Counted from the first letter of the stretch, positions 9,228 through 19,172 are shown. The stretch: 64,000 nt of DNA from Nostoc sp. PCC 7107 (GCF_000316625.1 NC_019676.1:4482501-4546500); one strand, 5' to 3'. The notes: generated from the sequence alone by a model not told the origin. A program made the numbers and translations.

Positions 9228-10538
9228 TTATGGTGCAGGGTAGTCCCCTTCTAAAGGTTTACCACCAGGATTCTCACCAGGGTTGCCGTTACCGCCCGGA
9301 TTGCCATTACCACCAGGATTCTCACCAGGGTTGCCGTTACCGCCCGGATTGCCATTACCACCAGGATTCTCACCAGGGTTGCCATTACCGCCAGGATTGC
9401 CGTTTCCACCAGGATTCTCACCAGGGTTGCCGTTTCCACCAGGATTCTCACCAGGGTTGCCTTTACCGCCAGGATTGCCATTACCACCAGGATTCTCACC
9501 AGGGTTGCCGTTCCCACCAGGATTGCCATTGCCACCAGGATTGCCGTTCCCACCAGGGTTGCCGTTACCGCCAGGATTGCCGTTCCCACCAGGATTGCCG
9601 TTCCCACCAGGATTGGCAGGATTACTACTATTAATTGGCTGATTTATGTTGATGGTGTTAGTGTTTTGGTTATCATTATTAATAGAGTTACGAGTAGTAT
9701 CTGAGATTACTTCTCCTGTTTGTAAGAAAGAATCTACAGGAGAATTTTCTAAGACACCACCTTGGTCAGCTGAGTGAGAAGAATTAATAGATAACTCCAT
9801 AAAAGATGGGTTATCTATGACTCCTTGTCCGACGACGGGTGTTTGTGCTGCTAAAGCTGCAATAATTTCAGATTGAACGCTGGCGATCGCCAAATCTGGG
9901 TTAGATGTATTATTTTTCTTGGTTAAATCTAATCCTTGGACTAAATCACTCGTTTCATAAAAAGTTTTCAGATCAAAATCATATAAGCCCTGAAATTCAC
10001 CTTTGACGATGACCATCAGTTGTCCAGCTTGTAAAACCTGATTTTGGGAAGCTTCCCGATTCAAAACCTCAATGCCGCTATTTGTCAGCGCCCCAACAAT
10101 TGTAGTGTCTGTTTGCTTGTCGTAACGGACAAATAATGCTGAACCACGAATCGCCGCAGCGGCACTCGGTGTTTGTATACGGGTCTGTCCTTTTCCTGGT
10201 GGAATCAGTAAAAGTACTGTCCCGTTTGACAGATAGAAATTCCGAGTCTTGGGTAGAAATTGAAATATTGCTCGTTCTCCAACCCGTGCTAAAGAACCAT
10301 CGTTAAAACGCAAATCTGCCAAAGATGATCTGCCAGTAGACAACCCATCACCAGGAATTATCGGATCTAATTTGCGTGCTGGTCGCTTTTTGTTATTCCG
10401 AGGAAGCAGTTGCACAATATTTTGCAGATTTTGAATTTCTGCACTAGTCAAAGGAGTGACTGCGATCGCCTTCGGTAAAGGCATTGTGATCACTCCCCAT
10501 ACACCCATCATCAACAAAGGAATAAATTTCCAAGACAT
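9228..10538 (-). CDS. Exported FecR-domain protein with Gly/Asn/Pro repeat tail
   Basis: A 436-residue protein with an N-terminal signal peptide (hydrophobic core about 5-25, cleavage probably near KAIA/V). The FecR-like beta domain covers about 55-165 (GDGLSTGRSSLADLRFNDGSLARVG, then LLIPPGKGQTRIQTPSAAAAIRGSA). A Ser/Asn/Thr-rich linker follows, and about 120 residues (307-427) are made only of NPGGNG and NPGENPGG units. Cyanobacteria carry many FecR-domain proteins not tied to iron signalling. The rigid hydrophilic tail suggests a cell-wall or surface location. It is divergent from the outer-membrane-like gene at 10800 and shares a 261-bp promoter region with it. The function is unknown. 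Confidence 0.8.
   Translation of the reverse strand: MSWKFIPLLMMGVWGVITMPLPKAIAVTPLTSAEIQNLQNIVQLLPRNNKKRPARKLDPIIPGDGLSTGRSSLADLRFNDGSLARVGERAIFQFLPKTRNFYLSNGTVLLLIPPGKGQTRIQTPSAAAAIRGSALFVRYDKQTDTTIVGALTNSGIEVLNREASQNQVLQAGQLMVIVKGEFQGLYDFDLKTFYETSDLVQGLDLTKKNNTSNPDLAIASVQSEIIAALAAQTPVVGQGVIDNPSFMELSINSSHSADQGGVLENSPVDSFLQTGEVISDTTRNSINNDNQNTNTININQPINSSNPANPGGNGNPGGNGNPGGNGNPGGNGNPGGNGNPGGNGNPGENPGGNGNPGGKGNPGENPGGNGNPGENPGGNGNPGGNGNPGENPGGNGNPGGNGNPGENPGGNGNPGGNGNPGENPGGKPLEGDYPAP
9258..9620 (-). repeat. Tandem coding repeat (NPGGNG / NPGENPGG)
   Basis: This is an in-frame minisatellite at the 3' end of the FecR-domain gene. The basic unit is 18 bp (NPGGNG), and some copies form 24-bp NPGENPGG variants, giving higher-order blocks of about 42 bp. 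The units are nearly identical at DNA level, as expected from slippage or recombination. The composition leaves several other frames open across the same stretch; those are not genes. Confidence 0.95.
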
Positions 10539-10799
10539 AGCTTAAACGCTTAATAGTTTAACTAAGACCACACCAAGTGAAGATAGACTCTGAAATATTA
10601 GGTTTGCTTATCAGTTTTTTAGTTTTCTAACTAAATTTTCGGTGGATTTATTGAAAATTTTAGCGAAATTCTGGTATAAATCAATGTAATCAAAATTATC
10701 AAAAAATATTAAAATTAAATAATTTCTTTCTCAAAGTTAACATTTTTGTTTTTTAATGATCAGGCTAAATGGTTATATTCTTTTGTTGATAAAACATAA

Positions 10800-12191
10800 A
10801 TGCTGATGCAACCCACAGGCTGGACAAAACCTTTATTTGCAACTTTATTAGCTTTGATTGGTGCAAATAAATGTTGTATTGGCGTAGATGTAGCTTGGGC
10901 TGATAACTTAGATGACTCTAGTAATCAAAATAAGGCAAACCTAAAATATTTTGCATATAACCAGGAAAGTTATAAGTCTTACCAGAAGAGCCAGTTTCAG
11001 GCAAGTAATTTTGATTTACAGCAGCCTCAGCTATCTAATTTTAATTTAGCAGGGACAAACTTAATCATAGTCCAAACTACTCCTGAAACAAAACCTAATA
11101 CTGAACCTAATTCCCAACCGCCAAATCCTCCTAGCAATCCTCAACTCTTAAATAATCCGCCACAACTAGAAGTACAGCCAAGAGATTTTCCTCAGCCTTC
11201 ACCCATGATTATAGAAGAATTGTTGGATAAACCCTCAGTGGATAGAAATGAGAAGCTAGAGAGGCTCAGGCGGATATTGCAACAAAGAAAAAAGCCAGAC
11301 TCTGAAACTAATACTCTGCGGGAATTAGAACTACGAGTCAGACAACAACCTTTACCTCAACAAAAGCCAACATCTGAGGCTAATGGTGTTCAGGAACTTG
11401 AGCTAAGGGTGAGACCACGACTTTTACCACAAAAAAAACCACTATTGCCAGTATCTAAGTTTAAACCGATAGGTTTCCTACAGGCTAATTTAGGCTACTT
11501 TCATACAAATAATATTTTTGCTTCTGAGTTTTTTCCCAGAGAAGATGGCTTAATTTTTTATGGACTTAGTCTTGCTTCTGCATACTTTCCGTTAGGTTCT
11601 AAAACTTATATTAATGGTTCAATTAATGGTAATTTGATTCGCTATGTGGAGCAATCAAGATTTAACTATAACCAAATAAGTTTTAACGTGGGGATTTATC
11701 AACAACTTTCGCCACGTATGTATGCAGAACTTGATTTTAATAATCAGCAGTTTTTCTATGCTAATAGTGTTGGTCGCTTTCAAGCAGGCGATCGCTTTTT
11801 AGATGAAAATTCAGTGCGGCTATCGGTGGGAAGAAGAGACCCACTTAATTCTAGATTATCCCTGGATAGCTTCTACGAATTTAGTGCCAATTTTTCTGAA
11901 CCAAACAACCGCAGTCGGCTAATTAATTCTTTTTGGGTTTCTTTAAGTTATTACTTGCAAGAACCACTACAAATTGGGATTAACTATCAATTAAATCTCT
12001 CTGATTTTACGCAAAGACAACGTAATGACCAGTATCACCGTCTATTTGGACAGGTGATTTACCGAGTCTCTGACTCCAGCAGTTTAAATTTACAAAGTGG
12101 TTTTAGCTTCGGAGATTCTACAGATAGAAATATTAATTTTGATAGCTGGTTCTTGAGCGTTTATTATAATTTTAAAATTGGGGAATTTTAA
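10800..12191 (+). CDS. Outer-membrane beta-barrel-like protein
   Basis: A 463-residue exported protein. The N-terminal hydrophobic segment (about 10-33, ending DVAWA) looks like a signal peptide. Residues about 100-220 are rich in Pro, Gln and Asn and contain a duplicated unit (ELELRVRQQPLPQQKP / ELELRVRPRLLPQKKP). From about 225 the sequence alternates polar and aromatic residues in short strands separated by turns (for example AELDFNNQQFFYANSVG, LSLDSFYEFSANFSEP), and the last residues are SVYYNFKIGEF. This is the pattern of a C-terminal outer-membrane barrel. It is divergent from the FecR-domain gene, so the two may act together at the envelope. No specific family is recognised. Confidence 0.7.
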   Translation: MLMQPTGWTKPLFATLLALIGANKCCIGVDVAWADNLDDSSNQNKANLKYFAYNQESYKSYQKSQFQASNFDLQQPQLSNFNLAGTNLIIVQTTPETKPNTEPNSQPPNPPSNPQLLNNPPQLEVQPRDFPQPSPMIIEELLDKPSVDRNEKLERLRRILQQRKKPDSETNTLRELELRVRQQPLPQQKPTSEANGVQELELRVRPRLLPQKKPLLPVSKFKPIGFLQANLGYFHTNNIFASEFFPREDGLIFYGLSLASAYFPLGSKTYINGSINGNLIRYVEQSRFNYNQISFNVGIYQQLSPRMYAELDFNNQQFFYANSVGRFQAGDRFLDENSVRLSVGRRDPLNSRLSLDSFYEFSANFSEPNNRSRLINSFWVSLSYYLQEPLQIGINYQLNLSDFTQRQRNDQYHRLFGQVIYRVSDSSSLNLQSGFSFGDSTDRNINFDSWFLSVYYNFKIGEF

Positions 12192-12218
12192 AATTAGTCC
12201 AAAGTCTATGGTGTAGTT

Positions 12219-12252
12219 AACTTTTTTGACTATTGACTATTGACCGTTGACT
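12219..12252. repeat. Heptamer tandem repeat (STRR type, TTGACTA)
   Basis: Consecutive TTGACTA-like heptamers (TTGACTATTGACTATTGACC) overlap the end of the sulfurtransferase gene. This is the short tandemly repeated repetitive class typical of heterocystous cyanobacteria; a second block lies at about 56740-56939. Confidence 0.75.
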
Positions 12253-13069
12253 CATAACTAATCCAATCACTCCAACTACCTGCATAAAGCTTACCTGTAT
12301 GAATGCCAGCTAATTCTAAAGAAAGTAAATTGACACAAGCAGTTACACCAGAACCACAGTAAACTAAAATTTCTTTAGCTGTTTCGATGGGTTCCCATCT
12401 TTGACGTTGCTGTAGTTGGGAAATTAGATAACCTGATGAGTTTGTAACTTCTTGCCAAGGATAGTTAACTGCACCGGGAATATGCCCAGCAATTTTATCA
12501 ATTGGTTCTCTTTCACCACGGTAGCGATCGCTTTCTCTGGAATCTACTAAAGCTACCTCTGGTAAATCTTTACGACTTTTAACAACTTCCATATCTACTA
12601 CCAATTCGGGTTGAATTTGAGGAATGAAATTCCCCGTCTGGGATTCTGGGATAATATCTGTAACCGGGTATCCTGCTTGTTGCCATGCAGTATAGCCACC
12701 ATCCATAACTACTACTTGTTCATGTCCCAGATAGCGGAGTAACCACCATAAACGAGACGCAAAGGCCAAGCGGGAATCATCATAAGCTACAACCAAATTT
12801 TTTTGGGAATTAACCCCCATTGCGGATAACTTCTTAGCTAGATTGTTAGTATCAGGTAAAGGATGTCTACCACCATGCTTACCCACAGGACTAGAAAGAT
12901 CCTGATTTAAATCCAGATAATATGACCCTGGAATATGACTTGTTTGATATTGTGTTTGCCCTAATTGTGGATCAGCCAAAGAAAAACGACAATCTACAAT
13001 CACAATCTGGGAATCGTTGAGGTGATCGACAACCCACGTCGGTGAAACAAAAAGTTGAGTGTTAACCAT
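12230..13069 (-). CDS. 3-mercaptopyruvate-type sulfurtransferase (two rhodanese domains)
   Basis: A 279-residue tandem rhodanese. Domain 1 (about 5-135) is structural and contains the rhodanese signature around HIPGSYYLDLNQDLSSP. Domain 2 (about 155-275) carries the catalytic cysteine C238 in the loop CGSGVTAC. A CG(S/T)GVTA loop is typical of mercaptopyruvate sulfurtransferases, while classical thiosulfate rhodaneses have CRKGVTA. It moves sulfane sulfur from mercaptopyruvate or thiosulfate to thiol acceptors or cyanide in the cytoplasm. The stop lies in a stretch of TTGACTA-like heptamers (about 12220-12252). Confidence 0.9.
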   Translation of the reverse strand: MVNTQLFVSPTWVVDHLNDSQIVIVDCRFSLADPQLGQTQYQTSHIPGSYYLDLNQDLSSPVGKHGGRHPLPDTNNLAKKLSAMGVNSQKNLVVAYDDSRLAFASRLWWLLRYLGHEQVVVMDGGYTAWQQAGYPVTDIIPESQTGNFIPQIQPELVVDMEVVKSRKDLPEVALVDSRESDRYRGEREPIDKIAGHIPGAVNYPWQEVTNSSGYLISQLQQRQRWEPIETAKEILVYCGSGVTACVNLLSLELAGIHTGKLYAGSWSDWISYESTVNSQ

Positions 13070-13153
13070 AAATATAAAAATTCAGAATAATTAAAGAATC
13101 AGAATAATATTTGACTAATCAATTTACTAATAATACTGGATTCCTTCTCAGTC

Positions 13154-13258
13154 ATAACTAGGACTTACGCAAAAAACCTCTCAAACTCTCATTCCTCTGT
13201 GTCCTCTGCGTCTCTGTGGTTCGTTATTCCGTAACTTGTGCGTAAGTCCTGATAACTA
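13154..13258. repeat. Small MITE-like element with terminal inverted repeats
   Basis: Left end AGGACTTACGCAAAA (13160-13174) and right end TTGTGCGTAAGTCCT (13236-13250) match in 14 of 15 positions as inverted repeats. The core of about 60 bp (CTCTGTGTCCTCTGCGTCTC and following) resembles dispersed Nostoc repeats. The heptamer ATAACTA occurs just outside both ends (13154-13160 and 13252-13258), as a target-site duplication would. There is no coding capacity, so if mobile it would depend on a transposase elsewhere. Confidence 0.65.
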
Positions 13259-13283
13259 GTCAAAGTTTTTTAAAATATTGACC

Positions 13284-14240
13284 ATGAACTTCAGTGAACC
13301 AAGCCTAATGCCAGAATTTGATCACTTTCGACCACAAGCAACAGCAGATGGTTCTTTTACCTTTTTCTCTCAAGAGTTTAATGAATTATTTCATAGTCAT
13401 TTTGGTGCTAAACAAGAAAGTTATTTTAAGTTTGTGGAACCAACTCAACTGGCCCAAGTGGCACTTAAACCAGTTATCCGACTATTAGATATTTGTTATG
13501 GTCTAGGATACAACACTGCGGCAGCTTTACAGACAATCTGGGCAGTAAACCCTAATTGTTATGTGGAATTAATTGGTTTAGAACTGAATCCGGTTGTACC
13601 ACAAGCTGCGATCGCTAATCATTTATTTGAGCAATGGAATTACGAATACACGCCAATTTTGTCCCGACTCGCTTTTGAACAGCAAGCAAAAACCGAACGC
13701 CTGCAAGCAAAGTTACTCATTGGTGATGCTAGAGTTTCGATTCAAGAGGTAAATCAATCTGGTTTTAGTGCAGATGCGATTTTTCTAGATCCCTTTTCAC
13801 CACCTCAGTGTCCTCACTTATGGACTGTGGAATTTCTTCAACAAGTCTCCGTTTGTTTACGTAAACAAGGCTGGCTGGCAACTTATTCTTGTGCCGCATC
13901 TGTACGTACAGCACTGATATTGGCTGGGTTAAAGATAGGTTCTACCCCACCAGTTGGAAGGCGATCGCCTGGTACAGTTGCAACCTATTCTCAAAATGTC
14001 GAGTGTTTTAGCAACTTATCACTGCCTCCCCTCTCTTTAGAAGAACAAGAACATTTGTTAACTTGTGCTGCAATTCCTTACCGTGATCCACAATTGAATG
14101 ATCCGCCTGATGTGATCATGATGCGGCGAAAACAAGAACAACAAACTTGTTCATTAGAACCTACTTCTCGTTGGCGAAAACGTTGGTTACTGAAAAACAA
14201 AACAGCTGACTCTATTGAAGTTGGTTCTGACTTGATTTGA
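13284..14240 (+). CDS. MnmC/MnmD-like SAM-dependent methyltransferase
   Basis: A 318-residue protein of the Methyltransf_30 (DUF752) family, which includes the methyltransferase half of MnmC that finishes mnm5s2U at tRNA wobble position 34. Seen here: DGSFTFFSQEFNELFHSHFGA (family N-terminus), a SAM-binding LLDICYGLGYNTAAAL (about 64-79), an acidic motif ending in ELIGLELNP, and the active-site region ADAIFLDPFSPPQCPHLWT with DPFSP. The FAD oxidase half of E. coli MnmC is absent, as in stand-alone MnmD enzymes. I prefer ATG 13284 to TTG 13278. The C-terminus has a basic extension (RWRKRWLLKNK). Confidence 0.85.
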   Translation: MNFSEPSLMPEFDHFRPQATADGSFTFFSQEFNELFHSHFGAKQESYFKFVEPTQLAQVALKPVIRLLDICYGLGYNTAAALQTIWAVNPNCYVELIGLELNPVVPQAAIANHLFEQWNYEYTPILSRLAFEQQAKTERLQAKLLIGDARVSIQEVNQSGFSADAIFLDPFSPPQCPHLWTVEFLQQVSVCLRKQGWLATYSCAASVRTALILAGLKIGSTPPVGRRSPGTVATYSQNVECFSNLSLPPLSLEEQEHLLTCAAIPYRDPQLNDPPDVIMMRRKQEQQTCSLEPTSRWRKRWLLKNKTADSIEVGSDLI

Positions 14241-14884
14241 CAATTATGTTGGTAAAATACAGCAAAAACACCGCTAGATTTTCTCCAGTAATGGAAGCAA
14301 TGAATTTCCAGTTGCTGCAACACATAGACTAGATTTTCAACCAGGAATAATATTGTGTTCAGTGAAAGACTGCTCATGAAGAACGCAAAAGGAATTTTGC
14401 TGTAAATATAGATTTAATTTTTAATCTTTTTTAAAGATATGGCTTATGTGATTTAGAGTCGGCAAAAGTGTAAATACGTCAACATTGTTAAACATCTTGA
14501 CTAAATCAAAGCCTGAAACCCTTGTGATAGCTTGGGTATTTTTAATTCACATCAGACATTAATAGGATTGAAGTACTGACCGCAGCAATGCAATATGCGT
14601 ATAGATTTTTTGGTATTGAGATTTGCTTTTTTTCATTAGTCAGCGATCGCAGATGAGCCATGACTCTTAGCTAATAGTCTAAAATGACAGATTTTCGTTA
14701 TGCACAAAAAAGTCATTTTGTACAGTGCATAAGTCCTAATATACAGTGCTTAAGTCCTAATATATTGAGAATTCAAATCATACCCATTGGGCAAAGTAAC
14801 AACTAAAAATATATATATAGATGTTTCAATTCAAGGTAGATTTGCATAAAAACTTAAATCATTTAAACAGTAAGTGGTAAGTTA
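14241..14884. other. Intergenic region with a 21-bp tandem duplication
   Basis: No gene is recognisable here. At 14721-14762 a 21-bp unit (TACAGTGCATAAGTCCTAATA) is repeated twice in tandem with one difference. The unit contains TAAGTCCT, also found at the right end of the element at 13160-13250. The rest is AT-rich with no strong hairpin. Confidence 0.6.
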
Positions 14885-15154
14885 ATGAATATTAAAATCA
14901 ACACTGGGCTATCCGAGATGATATTAAAACTATTCTTTTTTGTGTATAAAGTAAGTAAATCATCATCAAATAAAATGTTCATTGAATATGATGAGGATAA
15001 AAAGGGTTTAGCAGCAAATATATGTTTTTTTGAAACTAATATAAAAACTCAGAATGAAAATATAATTTTTCAGCCAAATTACAGGAGCAAAACACTCTTG
15101 CTATACTGGAAGATTAAAAATCTCCGTAAAAAACCTGATTTAACATTTGGGTGA
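14885..15154 (+). CDS. Possible small AT-rich gene, hypothetical
   Basis: An 89-codon frame starting at an ATG after AAGTGGTAAGTTA. The predicted product is basic and rich in Lys, Asn, Ile and Phe, with no signal peptide or known motif. Its base composition is more AT-rich than neighbouring genes. I cannot tell a recently acquired small gene from a chance reading frame in an AT-rich spacer; it is listed because it is the only frame in this 1.1-kb gap. Confidence 0.25.
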   Translation: MNIKINTGLSEMILKLFFFVYKVSKSSSNKMFIEYDEDKKGLAANICFFETNIKTQNENIIFQPNYRSKTLLLYWKIKNLRKKPDLTFG

Positions 15155-15371
15155 ATTTATGATACTAGAATGGATATTTAGGATATTTGCGGCAAATTTC
15201 TCTTAGTAAGATTTTATTTTTATAAAGAAAAATATCCTCGGCATGATAAAAACAAGCAGGCTAAGAATTAAGACAGCAAGCTTGTAAAAATGCAAAGTGG
15301 AGTGTGGTTACAGAACTGAACTTGATTTTTGCAGACAGAAACTGTTAATTTAAAAAGAATGGGGTGCCTTT

Positions 15372-16604
15372 GTGATTTACTGGAGTGCTAATTCCACAAA
15401 CTCTAATCAACAAAGTCTGAGTGGGTCAAATCCCAAAAAGAAAGTGCATAGTGGAAATGCAAACAATGAGCTAGAATGGCGGGACTTAGAGGACTATCCA
15501 CTAAACTTATCCCAGCAAGAAGTAATGATTGAAGAGGGCAAAGCCGGGTCTTCTTGGGGCAAATCGGAGATTAATTCTGGCTACAATTCATTATTATCTA
15601 GAACTCTACAAGTCAAAGGCTCCAAAGTGAATTGCTTCTTTGATACTGAAGCCCCAAAAATTTTAGTAGTTGACGACCATGCTGCTAGTCGGATGACAGC
15701 TGCGGCATTGTTGGCAATGGAAGGTTATGAAGTGATTGAAGCAGACAGTGGTGCGGCTGCTGTGGTGTTGGTGACACAAAAACACCCAGATTTAATTTTG
15801 CTGGATGTGATGATGCCTGGGATGGATGGGTTTGAGGTATGTCAATTACTCAAGCAGGATGAACATACGAGGTTAATTCCAGTCATTTTTATTACAGCAT
15901 TAAATGATCGGCGATCGCGCATTCGCGGAATAGAAGTTGGAGCCGATGATTTCTTGACCAAACCCTTTGATCGTGTGGAACTAGCAGCGCGTGTGAAATC
16001 CTTAGTCAGGCAAAAGCGTTTAAACGAAGACTTAGACCACGCAGAACAAGTGCTATTTTCCATTGCCAGAGCAATTGAAAGTCGAGATCCAAATACGGGA
16101 GATCACTGTGAACGGTTAGTCACACTAGGACAAACTTTTGGAGAATACTTGAATCTTTCTCGCTCTCAACTGCGAGATTTAATGTGGGGTGGTTATCTTC
16201 ACGACATTGGTAAAGTTGGCATTCCAGATGCAGTGCTACTCAAAAATGAGCAACTTACCTTGGAAGATTGGGAGATGATGCAGCAGCATGTTTTAATTGG
16301 AGAAAAAATTTGCCAGCCTTTACGTAGTATGCGGGGCGTAATTCCCATTATTCGCCATCACCACGAGCGCTGGAATGGTTCAGGCTATCCTGATGGACTA
16401 AAAGGTAATGAAATTCCTTTCCTAGCGCAAGTTTTCCAATTAATTGATATTTATGATGCGCTGACTAGCGAGCGACCTTATAAAAGAGCTTTTAGCCCAG
16501 CAGAAGCTTTATCTGTGATGTGGGAAGAAACTCAAGCAGGGTGGCGTAATCCTGAACTAATGCAGCGGTTTACTGATTTTATTCATACTTACAAATTGAA
16601 GTAA
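15372..16604 (+). CDS. Response regulator with HD-GYP domain (probable c-di-GMP phosphodiesterase)
   Basis: A 410-residue two-domain regulator. A variable N-terminus (1-95) precedes a receiver domain (about 96-212; DD at 101-102, phospho-Asp D145 in [11 protein letters not shown], Lys in TKPF about 197). The HD-GYP domain covers about 222-405 with H277-D278 ([11 protein letters not shown]), the triple histidine 329-331 ([15 protein letters not shown]) and the intact G338-Y339-P340. HD-GYP proteins hydrolyse cyclic di-GMP, and intact metal ligands and GYP imply activity here. The start is GTG 15372; an internal start is possible because the first 90 residues are not conserved domain. glmU follows 140 bp downstream on the same strand. 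Confidence 0.9.
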   Translation: MIYWSANSTNSNQQSLSGSNPKKKVHSGNANNELEWRDLEDYPLNLSQQEVMIEEGKAGSSWGKSEINSGYNSLLSRTLQVKGSKVNCFFDTEAPKILVVDDHAASRMTAAALLAMEGYEVIEADSGAAAVVLVTQKHPDLILLDVMMPGMDGFEVCQLLKQDEHTRLIPVIFITALNDRRSRIRGIEVGADDFLTKPFDRVELAARVKSLVRQKRLNEDLDHAEQVLFSIARAIESRDPNTGDHCERLVTLGQTFGEYLNLSRSQLRDLMWGGYLHDIGKVGIPDAVLLKNEQLTLEDWEMMQQHVLIGEKICQPLRSMRGVIPIIRHHHERWNGSGYPDGLKGNEIPFLAQVFQLIDIYDALTSERPYKRAFSPAEALSVMWEETQAGWRNPELMQRFTDFIHTYKLK

Positions 16605-16743
16605 TGTTTTACCTTTGGGTGTAGTCACTCATTGGGTGGCTCTACCAATCCACAAGACCGCACAGTCTCACCTCCTGTCTTCTGCCTCCTGCTATACTAC
16701 CCTTTGGGAACTCCACGGGCGAAGATACTTCAGACTTTTGATT

Positions 16744-18093
16744 ATGGTAGTTGTAGCAATTCTAGCGGCGGGACGCGGCACCAGGATGAAATCAAGCTTA
16801 CCCAAAGTTTTACATTCTTTGGGTGGGCGATCGCTAGTAGAAAAAGTTTTAGACAGTGTAGAACCGCTTTCACCATCACGACGAATGGTGATTGTCGGGT
16901 ATCAAGCCCAAGAAGTAAAAGCCGCCATACAATCAAGCTTCAACTTAGAGTTTGTAGAACAGACAGTGCAACTGGGAACAGGTCACGCCATCCAGCAATT
17001 ACTACCTTATCTTGAGGGCTACACTGGAGATTTATTAGTGCTGAATGGTGATGTCCCACTGTTACGCACCGAAACCTTGAAACAGTTATTGCTGAATCAC
17101 CAACAAAATCAAAACGCTGCAACCATTCTGACTGCTCAGTTAACTGACCCCAAAGGCTACGGGCGAGTTTTCTGCGATGAGGAAAACATAGTCCAACAAA
17201 TGGTTGAAGATAAAGATTGTACCCCGGATCAAAGAGAGAATCGCCGGATTAACGCCGGGATTTATTGCTTTCGTTGGCCGGACTTAGCCAAAGTCTTGCC
17301 ACATTTAGAAGCCAACAATGCCCAAAAAGAATATTACCTCACCGATGCTGTTACCCAAGTGGGAAAAGTTATGGCTGTGGATGTAGCAGATTATCAAGAA
17401 ATTTTGGGCATTAACGATCGCCTACAATTAGCCACAGCCTACGAGATTTTGCAAAGGCGCATCAAAGAAAAATGGCTGCTTGCAGGTGTCACCCTCATCG
17501 ATCCCCACAGCATTACAATTGACGAGACTGTAGAGTTACAACCAGATGTGATTATTGAACCACAAACTCACCTGCGGGGAAATACCACTATTAAAACTGG
17601 TAGCCGCATCGGGCCGGGAAGTTTAATTGAAAATAGCCAATTGGGCGAAAACGTTACAGTGCAATATTCTGTAGTCACAGATAGTATTGTGCAAGCCGGA
17701 ACTCGGATTGGCCCTTACGCTCATTTACGTGGTCATACTGAAGTGGGTGTAAGTTGCCGTGTTGGTAATTTTGTAGAGTTAAAAAATACTCAGTTAGGCG
17801 ATAAAACCAACGTAGCCCATCTATCTTATTTGGGTGATGCTACAGCGGGGACTCAAGTAAACATTGGAGCAGGCACAATTACCGCCAATTATGATGGTGT
17901 TAAAAAACACCGTACTAAAATTGGCGATCGCACCAAAACCGGTTCTAATAGCGTGTTAGTAGCACCAGTTAATTTAGGTGATGATGTCTATGTAGCAGCA
18001 GGTTCCACAATCACCGAAGATGTCCCCAACGATAGTTTAGTCATTGCCCGTAGCCGTCAGGTAGTCAAGCAAGGATGGCGGAGGAAAGTATGA
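16744..18093 (+). CDS. glmU: Bifunctional GlmU: UDP-N-acetylglucosamine pyrophosphorylase / glucosamine-1-phosphate acetyltransferase
   Basis: A 449-residue enzyme of cell-wall precursor synthesis. The N-terminal uridylyltransferase (1-225) shows [27 protein letters not shown] and the metal-binding Asn in RINAGIYCF. The C-terminal part (about 250-449) is a left-handed beta helix with hexapeptide repeats ([16 protein letters not shown]), the acetyltransferase site HLSYLGDA and [12 protein letters not shown]. It makes glucosamine-1-P to GlcNAc-1-P and then UDP-GlcNAc. The start is ATG 16744, where the Rossmann motif [12 protein letters not shown] begins; an upstream in-frame extension to 16615 has no family similarity. 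Confidence 0.96.
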   Translation: MVVVAILAAGRGTRMKSSLPKVLHSLGGRSLVEKVLDSVEPLSPSRRMVIVGYQAQEVKAAIQSSFNLEFVEQTVQLGTGHAIQQLLPYLEGYTGDLLVLNGDVPLLRTETLKQLLLNHQQNQNAATILTAQLTDPKGYGRVFCDEENIVQQMVEDKDCTPDQRENRRINAGIYCFRWPDLAKVLPHLEANNAQKEYYLTDAVTQVGKVMAVDVADYQEILGINDRLQLATAYEILQRRIKEKWLLAGVTLIDPHSITIDETVELQPDVIIEPQTHLRGNTTIKTGSRIGPGSLIENSQLGENVTVQYSVVTDSIVQAGTRIGPYAHLRGHTEVGVSCRVGNFVELKNTQLGDKTNVAHLSYLGDATAGTQVNIGAGTITANYDGVKKHRTKIGDRTKTGSNSVLVAPVNLGDDVYVAAGSTITEDVPNDSLVIARSRQVVKQGWRRKV

Positions 18094-18130
18094 AGGCTGA
18101 AATTTATTTTCATACTTCATACTTTACACT

Positions 18131-19093
18131 TCACACTTCAATACAGCCGACTTGCGTACCAACAGCCATTTCTAAAGTGTCGCCAACTTTTTCACCATCG
18201 TGATAGGCGGCGAGTAAAACTTGGCTAGTTTTACCCCAAGCGATCGCCCCACTGGCATCTAGGGCGATCGCGCCTAAATCTCTTTGATGTTCGTGGGCTT
18301 CTGTAAACGAGCGTTGCATGGCATCTTTGAGAGTCATTCCATCAGTCACCCGCACGACAATCCTTGGTGCTAAACACTCATCGATAATATCTTCGCCAAT
18401 TCCAGTACAGCTAACAGCCGCATAACTAGTAGCGTAATTACCAGCTGGCATTGCCGAATCACTTACCCGACCAATCCTCTCAAAGCCTTTACCGCCTGTG
18501 GATGTACCTGCGGCGATGCCACCATGAGCATCTAAAGCCACTACGCCAATTGTGCCACGTCCGGCATTGCTGGTAGTTTCTAATAACTCTGGTTCTGCTA
18601 CTACCCCAGCCATTGTGCTTTTAAAATTATCTTGACGTTCCTGAATCCATTCTTGTAATCGCAAATCAGTTAAAGCGTTGTAGCTGGGTACTTGTAACTC
18701 TCGCGCTAATTCAGCGCAACCATAATCTGACAATACGCGGTCAGGGGAATTTTGTAAGAAATATGCTAATTCAATCGGATTTTTTACCCGCGAGACATTA
18801 ATCACACCGCTAAAACGCCCTGAGATGCCATCCATTAAGGCAGCACTCATGCGAATTTGACCATCAGATTGTAGTACTGAACCAGTACCAGCATTAAATC
18901 TGGGGTCATCTTCCAACAGTTGGCAACCCCGCAGCACTGCTGCGGAAGCGTTTGCCCCTGACAATAACAAAGCATAAACTTCTTCGATAACTGCATGGAG
19001 CGATCGGCGTACTGCCTCTAATCCTCCTTTGCCGTGGAGAGAACTACCAGCCCCTCCATGAATAATTAATTTGGGTTGCACCTTTATCTGCAT
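18131..19093 (-). CDS. Thr-nucleophile L-asparaginase / isoaspartyl peptidase
   Basis: A 320-residue N-terminal-nucleophile hydrolase precursor. It starts with IIHGGAGS, contains the large-subunit signature FNAGTGSVLQSDG and DGISGRFSGVINV, and has the autocleavage site NAGRG|TIGVVALD with the catalytic threonine T181 of the beta subunit. GGKGFERIGRVSDSAMPAGNYA and SCTGIGEDII supply substrate-binding residues. The family cleaves L-asparagine and beta-aspartyl dipeptides, the latter including products of cyanophycin breakdown in cyanobacteria. Length is typical. It converges with glmU, with 37 bp between stops. Confidence 0.93.
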   Translation of the reverse strand: MQIKVQPKLIIHGGAGSSLHGKGGLEAVRRSLHAVIEEVYALLLSGANASAAVLRGCQLLEDDPRFNAGTGSVLQSDGQIRMSAALMDGISGRFSGVINVSRVKNPIELAYFLQNSPDRVLSDYGCAELARELQVPSYNALTDLRLQEWIQERQDNFKSTMAGVVAEPELLETTSNAGRGTIGVVALDAHGGIAAGTSTGGKGFERIGRVSDSAMPAGNYATSYAAVSCTGIGEDIIDECLAPRIVVRVTDGMTLKDAMQRSFTEAHEHQRDLGAIALDASGAIAWGKTSQVLLAAYHDGEKVGDTLEMAVGTQVGCIEV

Positions 19094-19172
19094 CTATAAA
19101 TTGTTTGCGCTATTTGCGTCTGAATTCAAGTTGATTTTACACTTCATAGTTCATAATTCATAATTTCATCCC

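Noticed and set aside
9209-9642. Long open frames on both strands over the repeat part of the FecR gene
   Set aside because: They arise because the repeat unit is a multiple of three and has no stop in several frames; the products are simple QDSHQG-like or LPPG-like repeats.
16615-16743. N-terminal extension of GlmU
   Set aside because: The extra 43 residues come from spacer sequence; the enzyme family begins at the Rossmann strand at 16744.
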